From Polaribacter vadi (GTDB lineage Bacteria; Bacteroidota; Bacteroidia; Flavobacteriales; Flavobacteriaceae), in NCBI RefSeq assembly GCF_001761365.1, contig NZ_CP017477.1, forward strand, positions 766,501 through 830,500: a stretch of DNA of 64,000 nt, in the 5' to 3' direction. Under the pieces are notes generated by a model, which saw nothing but the letters and a program-made list of their open reading frames with translations, was not told where the DNA came from and did no database searches. Both the position numbers and the translations under genes were made by a program. Position 1 is the stretch's first letter. Each line of letters starts with the position of its first letter. Positions 18,837-28,384 of the stretch are shown one piece after another.

Positions 18837-19892
18837 CTATTTAGTGAAGATTTTCGCTACTGTTTTTTTTCTTTGGATTTTTGCTGATTCAGTTTCAACA
18901 AAATTATTTAGAAAGTAAATTTCTTTTGGGATTTCAAATTTAGAAAATTGTGCAAGATCAATATTAATTTCCTGTTGATTTCCTTCCACAATTAAAACTA
19001 GCTTTTCTCCTAATTTTTCATCAGGAATTCCAGCTACAAAAAAACGATTTGTAATGATTTTAGATAGTTTTTCTTCTATTTTTTCTGGATGTAATTTTAT
19101 ACCACCAGAATTTATAACGTTATCAAAACGTCCTAACCATTCAAATTGAACATCAGAAATCAAATTCACAACATCATTTGTAACCACTAATTTTTCGGAA
19201 ACTTTTGGAGCAGCAATTACCAAACAATTTCGTTCGTCTATGTAAATAGTTACATTTGGTAAAGTTTGATAAAATTCGTCTTTGTAAGCTTTTTTTGAGC
19301 CTCTAAAATTATTTAACCTTTTAACAGCAATATGAGTTATGGTTTCTGTCATTCCATAGGTTGCAAAAACTTCTGTAGAAATTTCTTGTAATTTTTCTTG
19401 AAGAGAATTGGAAACTACTCCTCCACCAACAATTAGTTTTTTTATGAAGTTGAGTTTAGCTAACGAATTTTCTACTTGCAAAGGAACCATAGCAGAAAAA
19501 TCGTATTTTTTATCAATCGTTTCTAAAGGGTTTGAGTTGGGTTCTACAACGTCTAAATGCCAACCTAAAGTTAAGGCTCTTATCAACATTAATTTACCTG
19601 CAATATAGGCAGTTGGCAAACATAATAATGCAGTTGTATTTGCCTGTAAATCGAAATATAAACCTGTTGCTTTTGCCGAATTTTTAACAAATTCTTTTTT
19701 AAGTGAAATTGGTTTTGGTTTTCCTGTTGATCCTGAAGTATTCACAATAATTGCATCATCATCAGAAAACCAAGCTTCTAAAAATTGATAAATTTCATCA
19801 GAAAAATTTCTTGTAAACGCTTGTAACTCATCAACAGAAGCAAATGAATTGTTATTTAATTTAAACTCTTTATGGAATTTATTTTGTTCCAA
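18837..19892 (-). CDS. menE: O-succinylbenzoate-CoA ligase-like AMP-binding protein
   Basis: 351 residues, short for an adenylate-forming enzyme but usual for Bacteroidota MenE. The ATP loop NTSGSTGKPKPIS is near residue 52, followed by YGMTET and the hinge motif WLGRFDNVINSGGIKL. It activates o-succinylbenzoate with CoA in menaquinone synthesis. The start is a TTG at 19892, overlapping the end of the upstream CPBP gene by 14 bases; no ATG occurs before the ATP loop, so the TTG start is well supported. It forms a tight group with the CPBP protease gene and menC. Confidence 0.9.
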   Translation of the reverse strand: MEQNKFHKEFKLNNNSFASVDELQAFTRNFSDEIYQFLEAWFSDDDAIIVNTSGSTGKPKPISLKKEFVKNSAKATGLYFDLQANTTALLCLPTAYIAGKLMLIRALTLGWHLDVVEPNSNPLETIDKKYDFSAMVPLQVENSLAKLNFIKKLIVGGGVVSNSLQEKLQEISTEVFATYGMTETITHIAVKRLNNFRGSKKAYKDEFYQTLPNVTIYIDERNCLVIAAPKVSEKLVVTNDVVNLISDVQFEWLGRFDNVINSGGIKLHPEKIEEKLSKIITNRFFVAGIPDEKLGEKLVLIVEGNQQEINIDLAQFSKFEIPKEIYFLNNFVETESAKIQRKKTVAKIFTK

Positions 19893-20856
19893 TATCCTCT
19901 AAAATTCTATAGTTTTCTTCTAAATTCACTGGTTTTTCTATTTTTCCTGTCAGTTTATCTTTCCAATTAGTCCATTTATATTTCTTGGAAAAGAAGAATA
20001 AAAGCAAAGGATATAAAATAAATACAGGAAAAAACATTTCGAAACTTACAGCAGGTTCTGAAGTATCAATATACAAAGCATCAGTTTGAAAAACCATCCA
20101 ATCTGTAGTGATTAAAAAGGCTGCAAACATATTATTGGCTGCATGTAAACCCAAAGCTAACTCTGTTCCTTCATCCATTAAAGTAGAAATTCCGTAGAAA
20201 AAACCTGTACCAATATAAAAAACCATCATTACAGAACCCAATTTTTGAACTTCTGGATTTGCTCCATGCAACAAACCAAAACTAATGGAAGTTATTAAAA
20301 GTGGCAACCATCTATTTTTTGCTATAATACCAATTCCTTGCATAAAATAACCTCTGAATAAAAGTTCTTCTAAACTTGTTTGTAAAGGCAAAATTAAAAC
20401 GGAAATTGCTACTAATATAAAAAATGGTTTTGCATTAAAATTGAATGTATAAACCTCTGGTTCCAGATAAATACCAATAAACGAAAATGCAATTGCCAAA
20501 GCTCCCCAAGTTAAAAAACCTGTAAAAAAACGTTTCCAATCTATTTTTTTTCTACTAGTTACTAGAGATGTAATACTTCTTTTATGTATAAATTTTATGC
20601 TAATCAATAAGAAAACAAGACCAACAACAAAGGTGAAAAGCATCAGGAATAAAAATAAATTTTTGTTTATTCCCAAAGTCATAAAATTATCTGCACCAGC
20701 TGCCATAAAAGCTTCCAAACCATCTGCGTGCGCAAATGCAACAGCTACCAAAGGAATTGCTCCTAAAATTTGCCAACCAAAAAACACCAATAAAATAGTA
20801 ATTAACCAATAATACCATTTGTACTGACCTTTATATGCTTGTTGTATATAATTCAT
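19879..20856 (-). CDS. CPBP-family intramembrane metalloprotease
   Basis: 325 residues with about eight hydrophobic helices. The glutamate pair EELLFRGYF near residue 163 and the later FGLLHGAN and HAANN motifs are the catalytic signature of the Abi/CPBP (CAAX-protease and bacteriocin-processing) family. It cleaves within the membrane; the natural substrate is unknown. It lies between menC (3-base gap) and menE (14-base overlap), so it is cotranscribed with menaquinone genes, but a direct role in that pathway is not known. Confidence 0.88.
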   Translation of the reverse strand: MNYIQQAYKGQYKWYYWLITILLVFFGWQILGAIPLVAVAFAHADGLEAFMAAGADNFMTLGINKNLFLFLMLFTFVVGLVFLLISIKFIHKRSITSLVTSRKKIDWKRFFTGFLTWGALAIAFSFIGIYLEPEVYTFNFNAKPFFILVAISVLILPLQTSLEELLFRGYFMQGIGIIAKNRWLPLLITSISFGLLHGANPEVQKLGSVMMVFYIGTGFFYGISTLMDEGTELALGLHAANNMFAAFLITTDWMVFQTDALYIDTSEPAVSFEMFFPVFILYPLLLFFFSKKYKWTNWKDKLTGKIEKPVNLEENYRILEDIGTK

Positions 20857-20859
20857 TTT

Positions 20860-21897
20860 TTATAAATTAAAATCCCAATTTTTATTGGAATTATAGTGTA
20901 ATTCTCCGTTTTTAACTTCTAATGGACTCTCAAAATTATTGGTAAATAAACCTCCAGTTCCTAAACCTTGTGGTAATTTACTTTGCAACGTAAACGTAAA
21001 TTGTGCAATTGCATTCAACCCAATATTACTTTCTAAAGCAGATGTTATCCACCAATCTGCTTTATTTTTTGTCGCAAAATTAATCCATTCTTTGCTACCT
21101 GCAAAACCACCTACCAAACTTGGTTTTAAAATGATAAATTGTGGTTGAATAGTTTCTATTAATTGTTGTTTTTCTTCGGATGAAAAAACACCAATCAATT
21201 CCTCATCTAAAGCAATTGGTAAAGGTGTTTTTGCACATAAAGCTGCCATTTCTTGAATTTGCCCTTGTTTTATAGGTTGTTCTATAGAATGGATTTTTAA
21301 AGCTGATAATCTCTCTAATTTCTCTAATGCATTTTTAGGACTAAAAGCGCCATTTGCATCTACTCTTAATTCAATTTCGTTTGCAGAAAATTCTTTTCTA
21401 ATCGATTTTAACAACTCAATTTCAGCATCAAAATCAATCGCACCAATTTTCATTTTAATACAAGAAAAACCCGTTTTTAATTTCTCTTTAATTTGATCTT
21501 TCATAAATTGTTTTTCGCCCATCCAAATTAAACCATTAATGTTGATGGATTTATTTCCTTTGGTAAATTCAGATGGAAATAATTCAAATTTATATTTGCT
21601 TTTTAAAGATAAAAAAGCTTGTTCCAAGCCAAATTGAATCGAAGGTAAATTAGCAATTTGAGGTAATAATTTTTCTAAACCTTGGTTTATATTTTTACAA
21701 ACCCAAATTAGTTTTTCTTCGTAATTGGGAACATCATCAATACTTAAACCTCTAAAAAGTCCTGTTTCTCCAACACCAATTTTGTTGTTTTCTTCTAAAA
21801 TGATAAACCAAGTTTCTTTCGTTCTTAAAACGCCTCTAGATGTTCCACTTGGATTTTTAAAGTTAAGTATGTATTTTTTGTAAGTTGCTTTTATCAC
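20860..21897 (-). CDS. menC: O-succinylbenzoate synthase
   Basis: About 345 residues of the enolase superfamily. It dehydrates SHCHC to o-succinylbenzoate in menaquinone synthesis. Visible active-site blocks: FSCIKMKIG (the KxK base), RVDANGAF (metal Asp), SIEQPI, ALDEELIG and ILKPSLVGG. I choose a GTG start at 21897 (product MIKATYKKYILNF); the frame continues 10 codons further to a TTG at 21927, but that segment lies in an intergenic palindromic repeat. There is no ATG near the conserved N-terminus. Linked to menE through the CPBP gene. Confidence 0.92.
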   Translation of the reverse strand: MIKATYKKYILNFKNPSGTSRGVLRTKETWFIILEENNKIGVGETGLFRGLSIDDVPNYEEKLIWVCKNINQGLEKLLPQIANLPSIQFGLEQAFLSLKSKYKFELFPSEFTKGNKSININGLIWMGEKQFMKDQIKEKLKTGFSCIKMKIGAIDFDAEIELLKSIRKEFSANEIELRVDANGAFSPKNALEKLERLSALKIHSIEQPIKQGQIQEMAALCAKTPLPIALDEELIGVFSSEEKQQLIETIQPQFIILKPSLVGGFAGSKEWINFATKNKADWWITSALESNIGLNAIAQFTFTLQSKLPQGLGTGGLFTNNFESPLEVKNGELHYNSNKNWDFNL

Positions 21898-21914
21898 AAT
21901 AAAAATATTAAAAT

Positions 21915-21960
21915 GTTCTCGATACAATTTCGCCCAAAAGCGAAATCACTCGAACTGACA
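21915..21960. repeat. REP-like palindromic intergenic element, copy 1
   Basis: The element runs from GTTCTCGATACA to CACTCGAACTGACA, with an inner hairpin ATTTCG/CGAAAT at 21927-21946 and outer complementary ends. A degenerate second copy is at 46938-46981. Such elements are frequent between genes in flavobacterial genomes. It lies between menC and the SRPBCC gene. Confidence 0.7.
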
Positions 21961-21997
21961 TTGAGTGAAAATTACTTATAGAAACTAGCAATAAAGA

Positions 21998-22513
21998 CTA
22001 TTTACCTTCCACATATACTTTAAAATTATCTAAATAAAGTTGACTTTGAGCTTCTAATTTATCAGCAAAAAAAGGCAACATACAAGACATAATATACGAT
22101 TTGCTATTACAAGCTGAATTCAAATTTATAGTAGTAATCCCATAATTTTCAGAAAAAGTATAATCGTCTTTTTTTAACATATTCTCAGCATCAAAAAACA
22201 AAGTAACTTTTTCATTAGGCACATAAGCCATTACTTTTTGAGTCATTTTAATTTCTTGATCTTGATTTTCTACTACAATATCATAAACACTACCCGTTTT
22301 TCCATAATTTTCGTTTACAACTTCAAATTTTTTAATTTCTGGAATCCAATTTTTGGTGTTTTCTGGACTATTAAATTCAGCAAAAACAACTTCAATTGGT
22401 TTCTTTATAGAAACTGTTGCTTGATATGTTGTTTCTTTTACAATAATGCCTGTCGCAAAAAAGGCTAATGTTAAAATAACAATAATGGTTAAAATTACTT
22501 TTACAGTTTTCAT
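21998..22513 (-). CDS. SRPBCC-family (START/polyketide cyclase-like) protein
   Basis: 171 residues. The first 25 form a signal anchor (VILTIIVILTLAFFATGIIV). The rest shows the SRPBCC pattern: IKKPIEVVFAEFNSPENTKN near residue 37, a central beta sheet and a C-terminal amphipathic helix that closes a hydrophobic pocket. Such proteins bind lipids or other small hydrophobic ligands. No ligand can be named. It lies between menC and menA. Confidence 0.75.
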   Translation of the reverse strand: MKTVKVILTIIVILTLAFFATGIIVKETTYQATVSIKKPIEVVFAEFNSPENTKNWIPEIKKFEVVNENYGKTGSVYDIVVENQDQEIKMTQKVMAYVPNEKVTLFFDAENMLKKDDYTFSENYGITTINLNSACNSKSYIMSCMLPFFADKLEAQSQLYLDNFKVYVEGK

Positions 22514-22553
22514 AATTTAATAAAATATTTTACAAATTTTAAGAGCTATTGGT

Positions 22554-23486
22554 TTAAAAAAAAGTGTTTCCTATGCCAAATAAAATGGCAAACAGAAAAG
22601 TACTTAAAGCTACTTTTTTTAATTCACTATCTAAAGTTGCAGGAATTTTATTTGCTGCAACCGTTTTTATATTTTTTATCAACGGAATAAAAGCTACCAA
22701 AAAAATTAATTGATATGGAGATTCGTAATTTGAAAAGACGTAAATTAAAGCTGTAATTAAAGCTCCAATAATTAGAGAATAATGATATTTTTTTGCTTTA
22801 TTAGTTCCTAATTTTACAACTAATGTATTTTTATTATTTTTTTTATCTTCTTCTCTATCTCTTAAATTATTTAAATTTAAAACGGCTGTGCTTAACAAAC
22901 CAATAGAGATTGCTGGTAAAAATATTTCAAAATTGATGGATTTTGTATATAAAAAATAACTCCCAACCACACTTACCAAACCAAAAAATAGAAATACAAA
23001 AACATCACCAAAACCAGAATATCCATAAGCAGCATTACCAACTGTGTATTTTATGGCTGCAGTAATTGAAGCTATTCCAAGAACAAAAAATAAGATTGAA
23101 TACCCAAAATTATCTTTTCCGAAAGAAACATAAATTAATAATAAAGCAATAATTAAAGTGATGATGGTTGTAATAATCATCGCTGTTTTCATTTGTTTTG
23201 GCGTAATTTTTCCTGATGAAACCATTCTTGCTTCTCCAGTTCTGTTTTTATCTGAGCCTTTTACAAAATCGCCATAATCGTTTGCGAAATTGGATAAAAC
23301 TTGAAAACCGATTGTGGTTAAGATTGCTAACCAAAAAATTGGCGTTAACCAAAAAGGATATTTTATACACAAAGTACTCTGTTCAAAAGCATAGAAATTC
23401 CCTAAAACACTCCCTACTATAATTCCTGAAATTGATAAAGGTAACGTACGTAAACGTGCAGCTTTTATAAAACTTTTTACATCCAT
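22554..23486 (-). CDS. menA: 1,4-dihydroxy-2-naphthoate polyprenyltransferase
   Basis: 310 residues with about nine membrane helices of the UbiA family. The first Asp-rich site is NFANDYGDFVKGSDKNRTGE (residues about 65-85) and the second is NLRDREEDKKNN near 207; both bind Mg and the prenyl diphosphate. It joins DHNA to a polyprenyl tail in the inner membrane, making demethylmenaquinone. The first 10 bases overlap the end of the upstream PH-domain gene. Confidence 0.94.
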   Translation of the reverse strand: MDVKSFIKAARLRTLPLSISGIIVGSVLGNFYAFEQSTLCIKYPFWLTPIFWLAILTTIGFQVLSNFANDYGDFVKGSDKNRTGEARMVSSGKITPKQMKTAMIITTIITLIIALLLIYVSFGKDNFGYSILFFVLGIASITAAIKYTVGNAAYGYSGFGDVFVFLFFGLVSVVGSYFLYTKSINFEIFLPAISIGLLSTAVLNLNNLRDREEDKKNNKNTLVVKLGTNKAKKYHYSLIIGALITALIYVFSNYESPYQLIFLVAFIPLIKNIKTVAANKIPATLDSELKKVALSTFLFAILFGIGNTFF

Positions 23487-24985
23487 GAAGTTTTGGTCGT
23501 TTCTACTTTGTATAAAGTATGATTATAAATGTTGATGGCTTCTTGAAAATCGATGCAAGGAATTTTTATTTTTCCTGATGCTGTTTGTAAAATTAAATCG
23601 GCAACATTGCTTCTTTTTTGAAAAATAGTTTGTTGCATTTTTATATTTTGAACCTTAAAAATCTCTAAATATGTAACATGAGTTTCTAATAATCCTTTGC
23701 CAACTAATAGCATTTCATCAGATATTTTATAGAAACGTTTCTTTACTTTTTTCAAAATCAAAAATACAACAATTGGGATGATTACTATCGTAGAATAGAA
23801 AATTTCGAAATTAGAAAATACTAAATATGCAATGGTATAGGAAACAATTAAAAATAAAAATGTGAAAATGAAAATTCTTCTTTTATAATAATTTTCAGGA
23901 AATTTTTTCTCATTATTTTCAACTTCACTTGGCTCAAACAAACTGGCCTTTATAATTTCTACTTGCTCTTTTTTACAACCAACAATTCGTATTAATTTAT
24001 CTTTCTTTTTATTGTTCAATTTACCACTTACAGCTTGTTTAAAAGTGATAAAGGAAATGCCAATCAATCTTTTTAATGGGTTTGTAGAAATGGTAATATT
24101 TTGAATTTTCTGCTTTTTTAAAATAATGGATTTCTTAGTAAATAACCCTTGATTAATTTCAAAAGCATCTTCTTTTAAATACGCTGTTAAGTTAAAATGA
24201 ACTAAAAACACTCTTACAAAAGAACTTACCAAAGCAACAACAGTTAACAATAGCAGTAAAATAATTACTAAAAAAATACTTGCAGAAATTGCATTTGTAT
24301 TTTCTTCTATAAAACCATCTATCAATTCTGTTTTCCCTAAACTATCTGTAACTTGTTGTAATTGTTGTAACAAACCAATAACAATGGCAAAAAATATTAA
24401 TAAATTCTGTAAATGATTTTCTGTTAAACTAACTTTAAATAGTTCTTTAACACCAATTCTAACCAAAGGTTTTGTGTGTTGTTCTTCTATAACTTCAGCT
24501 TCGCTAAGTTTTGTGTTTTTAGAAATAACTTCTTTTAAAGCTGTTGCTTTTTTAAGAGACAAAGCTTTTATTGAAATTTCTGTAGTGCTTGAACCAGCAG
24601 TTTCTATACTAACCTCAAAAACGCCAATAATTTGCTGAACAATATTTTGCTTAAAATTAATGTTTTGAATGCGATGAAAAGGAATAGCTGTATTTGTTTT
24701 TTTAAGAATACCTTGTTTTAAAATAAAGTGTTCGCTCTCTATTTTAAATTGAAAATTTTTGAATATTAAATAAGTTCTTACCAAAAAAAAGATTAGAAAA
24801 AAGGCAACTCCTGCATAAATATAAATTGCATCTACTTTGTTTGTTATTTTGGTAAAATCTTTTACAATCAAAAAAACAAGAATCCAAGTTAATTTTAGAA
24901 ATTTATAAAGATGAGCAATATAAATAACTAAAATTCCTTTTGTAGATTGCCTTGAAAAAGTTGAAAAATCAAACAAATTATTCAT
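23477..24985 (-). CDS. PH-domain membrane protein (YdbT-like)
   Basis: 502 residues with several pairs of membrane helices alternating with three bacterial PH (bPH_2, formerly DUF304) domains, whose IPFHRIQNINFKQNI and ILKKQKIQNITIST motifs are visible. In Bacillus the YdbS-YdbT pair protects against some antimicrobials; a function here is not known. It overlaps the single-PH gene upstream by 8 bases and menA downstream by 10, so all three are translationally linked. Confidence 0.85.
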   Translation of the reverse strand: MNNLFDFSTFSRQSTKGILVIYIAHLYKFLKLTWILVFLIVKDFTKITNKVDAIYIYAGVAFFLIFFLVRTYLIFKNFQFKIESEHFILKQGILKKTNTAIPFHRIQNINFKQNIVQQIIGVFEVSIETAGSSTTEISIKALSLKKATALKEVISKNTKLSEAEVIEEQHTKPLVRIGVKELFKVSLTENHLQNLLIFFAIVIGLLQQLQQVTDSLGKTELIDGFIEENTNAISASIFLVIILLLLLTVVALVSSFVRVFLVHFNLTAYLKEDAFEINQGLFTKKSIILKKQKIQNITISTNPLKRLIGISFITFKQAVSGKLNNKKKDKLIRIVGCKKEQVEIIKASLFEPSEVENNEKKFPENYYKRRIFIFTFLFLIVSYTIAYLVFSNFEIFYSTIVIIPIVVFLILKKVKKRFYKISDEMLLVGKGLLETHVTYLEIFKVQNIKMQQTIFQKRSNVADLILQTASGKIKIPCIDFQEAINIYNHTLYKVETTKTSWM

Positions 24986-25490
24986 CTATTTTTGTGCTAA
25001 TAAACTCTTTAATTTGTAAAGCCTTTTCTTTGTTGATGCCTTTTATTTCTAAATCATCACTACTATCACCTGCAGTATAAACACTAATGGAAGCTAAATT
25101 AAAAATTCTAGAAAATGGTTTTTCATCAATCTCTACATGTTGAATTCTTGAAAACGGAACTGTTGTAATTGTTTTTGTAAATAAACCAGCTTTGTAAGAA
25201 ATATCTTTGTCTCGAAGAACATACATTCTTTTAGGAAAACTAAAGAGTAAAAATAGAAAAATCAATCCAAAAAAAACTGTAAATGATGCGTATATATAAA
25301 TTGAATATGCTGTTATTTCTTCAGTAAACGTAAATTTATCTAACAAAACCAGTCCCACAAAAAGAAAAATGAATATTAAAAAAAAATTGATTAAAATTAC
25401 CTTGAAATAATTTTTATCAATTTTTGTAAATTCAACTTTAATAATATCTGGTAAAGAAACAACTTCTGAATTTTGAAAATAATCTGTCAT
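24978..25490 (-). CDS. PH-domain membrane protein (YdbS-like)
   Basis: 170 residues. Two membrane helices at about 32-52 and 63-88 precede one bPH_2 domain with TVPFSRIQHVEIDEKPFSR, the family signature. It is the usual partner of the three-PH protein encoded immediately downstream (8-base overlap). Likely an inner-membrane complex. Confidence 0.85.
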   Translation of the reverse strand: MTDYFQNSEVVSLPDIIKVEFTKIDKNYFKVILINFFLIFIFLFVGLVLLDKFTFTEEITAYSIYIYASFTVFFGLIFLFLLFSFPKRMYVLRDKDISYKAGLFTKTITTVPFSRIQHVEIDEKPFSRIFNLASISVYTAGDSSDDLEIKGINKEKALQIKEFISTKIDE

Positions 25491-25509
25491 AGAATTATTG
25501 TTGTACTAC

Positions 25510-26091
25510 TTATTTAATAGAAACTGGCACATTGTTTCTTAACGCTTTAACAAATGCACCTTTGTATTTCTTATTTATTTGTAACCTATATTTATTAGCT
25601 TCTTTAAGAGTTTTAAAAGCACCTAAACTATATTTTACTAATGAGTTTTCATTGTAAGTTATTACATTATTAATAGCGCTAAATTTTTCACTTTTACGAT
25701 CTACAGCTGCTATTTGAACTGTATAAATAAGGCCTGATGTATCAATAGAAACTTTTTTTTCTTCTATTTTAGAAACCTGTTTTTTCTCTACTTTAGGAGC
25801 TTCTTTAACCGTTTCTTTTTGTTCTATTTTTATAGCTTCTTTCGAGGCGTTTTTAAAAGTTTCTGTAGGAGTTTTTTGAGTAATTTCTTCAGGAACTTCT
25901 TCTAAAGTTTCTGTGGTTATTTGCTTTGTTGCTTCGTCAATTTGAAGTTGTGTTAAAGTATTACTATCAGATTTACGAATCATTTCTGGATACTCTGGTT
26001 CAGGAATATTCATGTTTCTTCTGTCTTTCTGCTTTTTTGAGCAAGAAAAACTGACTAATAAAAAACAACATAAAACCCCTACAATCTTCAT
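25510..26091 (-). CDS. SPOR-domain lipoprotein
   Basis: 193 residues from the ATG at 26091; the longer frame from 26118 would overlap the upstream gene and bury the signal peptide. MKIVGVLCCFLLVSFSC is a lipoprotein signal. A low-complexity, acidic and Lys/Glu-rich linker (about 50-120) with repeated VEKKQV-type units precedes a C-terminal SPOR domain (YTVQIAAVDRK, SLGAFKTLKEANKY). SPOR domains bind denuded peptidoglycan at division sites. It starts 4 bases after the stop of the Fe-S protein gene. Confidence 0.8.
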   Translation of the reverse strand: MKIVGVLCCFLLVSFSCSKKQKDRRNMNIPEPEYPEMIRKSDSNTLTQLQIDEATKQITTETLEEVPEEITQKTPTETFKNASKEAIKIEQKETVKEAPKVEKKQVSKIEEKKVSIDTSGLIYTVQIAAVDRKSEKFSAINNVITYNENSLVKYSLGAFKTLKEANKYRLQINKKYKGAFVKALRNNVPVSIK

Positions 26092-26095
26092 AAAT

Positions 26096-26875
26096 CTATA
26101 AATTATTTGCCTCAGCAATTAATTCTGCAATATCTCTTACAATTACACTGTCTTCTTTTTCTTTAAATTTTATACCATCTGTCATCATTGTATTACAATA
26201 AGGACAACCAGTTGCAATTATTTGAGGATTGGTTTTTAAAGCTTCCTCTGTTCTTAAAACATTTATTTCTTTATCACCTTTTTCTGCATCTTTAAACATT
26301 TGTGCACCTCCAGCTCCACAACATAAAGCTGTTTCTTTACTGCGTTTCATTTCTGTTAAATTTACACCTAATCTTCTAATTAAATCTCTTGGAGATTCAT
26401 ACACTTCATTAGCTCTACCTAAATAACAAGGATCGTGAAACGTAACTCTTTTTCCTTTTAAATTGGTATCATCAATCTTTAAACGACCTTCTGAAATTAA
26501 ATTTTGAATGAATTGCGTATGATGAAAAACTTCATATTTTCCTCCTAAAGAAGGATATTCGTTTTTTAATGTATTGAAAGAATGAGGATCGCAAGTCACG
26601 ATTTTTTTGACTTCATAACCATTTAAAACTTCGATATTCATCATGGCTTGCATTTGAAACAAAAACTCGTTTCCTGCTCTTTTTGCAGCATCTCCAGTAG
26701 ATGATTCTTCCACACCTAAAACTGCAAAATCTACGTTTGCTTGATGTAAAATTTTTACAAATGCTCTACTTATTTTTTTTGCTCTATCATCATAACTTCC
26801 TGCAGCACCAACCCAAAACAACACTTCTGGTTGTTTTCCTTGAGCCATCATATCTGCCATTTTTGGTACGTTCAT
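26096..26875 (-). CDS. CCG-domain Fe-S oxidoreductase (HdrB/GlpC-like)
   Basis: 259 residues with two cysteine-rich CCG domains; the blocks TCDPHSFN, FHDPCYLGR, CCGAGGAQMF and ATGCPYCNTMM are visible. Such domains bind an iron-sulfur cluster and occur in heterodisulfide reductase subunit B, GlpC and LutA. It is the natural partner of the membrane 4Fe-4S protein encoded 175 bases upstream, together resembling an HdrD split into two chains. The physiological electron donor is unknown. Confidence 0.85.
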   Translation of the reverse strand: MNVPKMADMMAQGKQPEVLFWVGAAGSYDDRAKKISRAFVKILHQANVDFAVLGVEESSTGDAAKRAGNEFLFQMQAMMNIEVLNGYEVKKIVTCDPHSFNTLKNEYPSLGGKYEVFHHTQFIQNLISEGRLKIDDTNLKGKRVTFHDPCYLGRANEVYESPRDLIRRLGVNLTEMKRSKETALCCGAGGAQMFKDAEKGDKEINVLRTEEALKTNPQIIATGCPYCNTMMTDGIKFKEKEDSVIVRDIAELIAEANNL

Positions 26876-26998
26876 TTCGTGTTGTTTAATTGTTTAACTG
26901 TTGAAACGTGTAATTGTATATTTGTTGGTTCTTAAAGTAATTTTACAAAAAAGCAAAATCAATAAAACTAACATTTACTAAAAACTGTAAACTATTTT

Positions 26999-27045
26999 AT
27001 TTATTTAGTGGTTAACTGCAAACTGTTACTGATTACTGCCAACTT
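26999..27045. repeat. Degenerate intergenic repeat (ACTGCCAACT words), copy 1
   Basis: The 175-base gap 26876-27050 contains low-complexity words such as AACTGCAAACTGTTACTG and ACTGCCAACT. The same words recur in the gap at 58378-58410. They look like decayed short tandem repeats. No gene is visible here. Confidence 0.5.
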
Positions 27046-27050
27046 CTTTT

Positions 27051-28367
27051 TTACTCTTCATTTGCCCAATTCAACCTATCTTGTTGATTGTAAGCCCAAG
27101 GAGCACCATTGTTTTCGATGTTGGTCATCATCATATTTAATTCTTGTGGAGCTGCACTTTTTTCCATTACTAAATATCTTCTCATATCCATAATGATTGA
27201 TAATGGATCGATATTTACAGGACATTCTTCTACACAAGCATTACAACTTGTACAAGCCCAAAGTTCCTCTTCTAAAATATAATCGTTTAAAAGTTGTTTT
27301 CCATCATCTACAAAAGTACCTTTATTTGCATCTATATTTCTACCAACTTCTTCTAGCCTGTCTCTTGTGTCCATCATAATTTTACGAGGAGACAATTTTT
27401 TACCAGTTAAGTTTGCAGGACATGCAGAAGTACATCGTCCACATTCTGTACATGTGTATGCATTTAGTAACTGCACCCAACTTAAATCTGCAACATCACT
27501 TGCTCCAAATTTTTCTGGAACAGCTTCTTCTTCACCTTCAGCTGGCATTGCATAAGGATCTGCATCAGGATCCATCATTAATTTTACTTCGTTTGTAACC
27601 GATTCTAAATTATTGAATTGTCCTTTTGGTTTTAAATTTGCAAAATATGTGTTTGGAAACGCTAATAAAATGTGTAAATGTTTAGAATAATATAGGTAAT
27701 TTAAGAATATTAAAATACCACCAATATGAAGCCACCAAGCAGTTCTTTCTACAGTATGGATCGTTTCTGGTGTAAAACCATCGAACAATGGTGCCACAAA
27801 TTGACTTATTGGATTTCCAATTCCTGCTTGTTGAAATGGAACGTCTGTTGCATTCATCACTATAAAAAGCGACATTAGAACTATTTCAAAATAAATGATA
27901 TAATTTGCATCATTTTTAGGCCATCCTTTTAATTCTCTATTTAAAAAACGTTTGATGTTTGCAACATTTCTTCGTAACCAAAAAATGATAACAGCTACAA
28001 AAACTAATGCTGCTAAAATTTCGAAAGTACCAATTAAAAATGCGTAAAAACCATCGCCAATAATGCCTTGAAATACTCTATGAGTACCTAGTAAACCATC
28101 AATAATAATTTCTAAAACTTCTATATTTATAATTATAAAGCCAATATAAACAACGATATGAAGAAGTCCTGACAAAGGTCTTTTTACCATTTTAGATTGC
28201 CCAATGGCAATCATTAACATATTTTTTAGGCGTTCAGATTTATTGTCTGTTCTGTCTACGTCTTTCCCTAATTTGATATTTCTTGATAATTTCCTGACAT
28301 TCATCACAAAAAAACCAATACCAACAGCTAAAATGATCGCAAAAAGTATATTTGGCAAATATTGCAT
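27051..28367 (-). CDS. Membrane-bound 4Fe-4S ferredoxin-type oxidoreductase subunit
   Basis: 438 residues. About five membrane helices (1-260) resemble the nitrate-reductase-gamma/HdrE cytochrome b fold, with several His residues (LLHIVVYIG, WWLHIGG) that could bind haem. The C-terminal part carries two 4Fe-4S motifs, CTECGRCTSACP near residue 305 and CTSCNACVEECP near 373. It probably moves electrons between the quinone pool and the CCG-domain protein encoded next. Conserved in Bacteroidota; the exact substrate is not known. Confidence 0.85.
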   Translation of the reverse strand: MQYLPNILFAIILAVGIGFFVMNVRKLSRNIKLGKDVDRTDNKSERLKNMLMIAIGQSKMVKRPLSGLLHIVVYIGFIIINIEVLEIIIDGLLGTHRVFQGIIGDGFYAFLIGTFEILAALVFVAVIIFWLRRNVANIKRFLNRELKGWPKNDANYIIYFEIVLMSLFIVMNATDVPFQQAGIGNPISQFVAPLFDGFTPETIHTVERTAWWLHIGGILIFLNYLYYSKHLHILLAFPNTYFANLKPKGQFNNLESVTNEVKLMMDPDADPYAMPAEGEEEAVPEKFGASDVADLSWVQLLNAYTCTECGRCTSACPANLTGKKLSPRKIMMDTRDRLEEVGRNIDANKGTFVDDGKQLLNDYILEEELWACTSCNACVEECPVNIDPLSIIMDMRRYLVMEKSAAPQELNMMMTNIENNGAPWAYNQQDRLNWANEE

Positions 28368-28384
28368 AGTTGTTTTTTAAAATA

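Noticed and set aside
21897..21927. TTG start for menC at 21927
   Set aside because: The codon falls in a REP-like repeat; the GTG at 21897 matches the family start better.
26092..26118. Longer start for the SPOR lipoprotein at 26118
   Set aside because: It would overlap the upstream Fe-S gene and hide the lipoprotein signal; the ATG at 26091 gives a clean lipobox.
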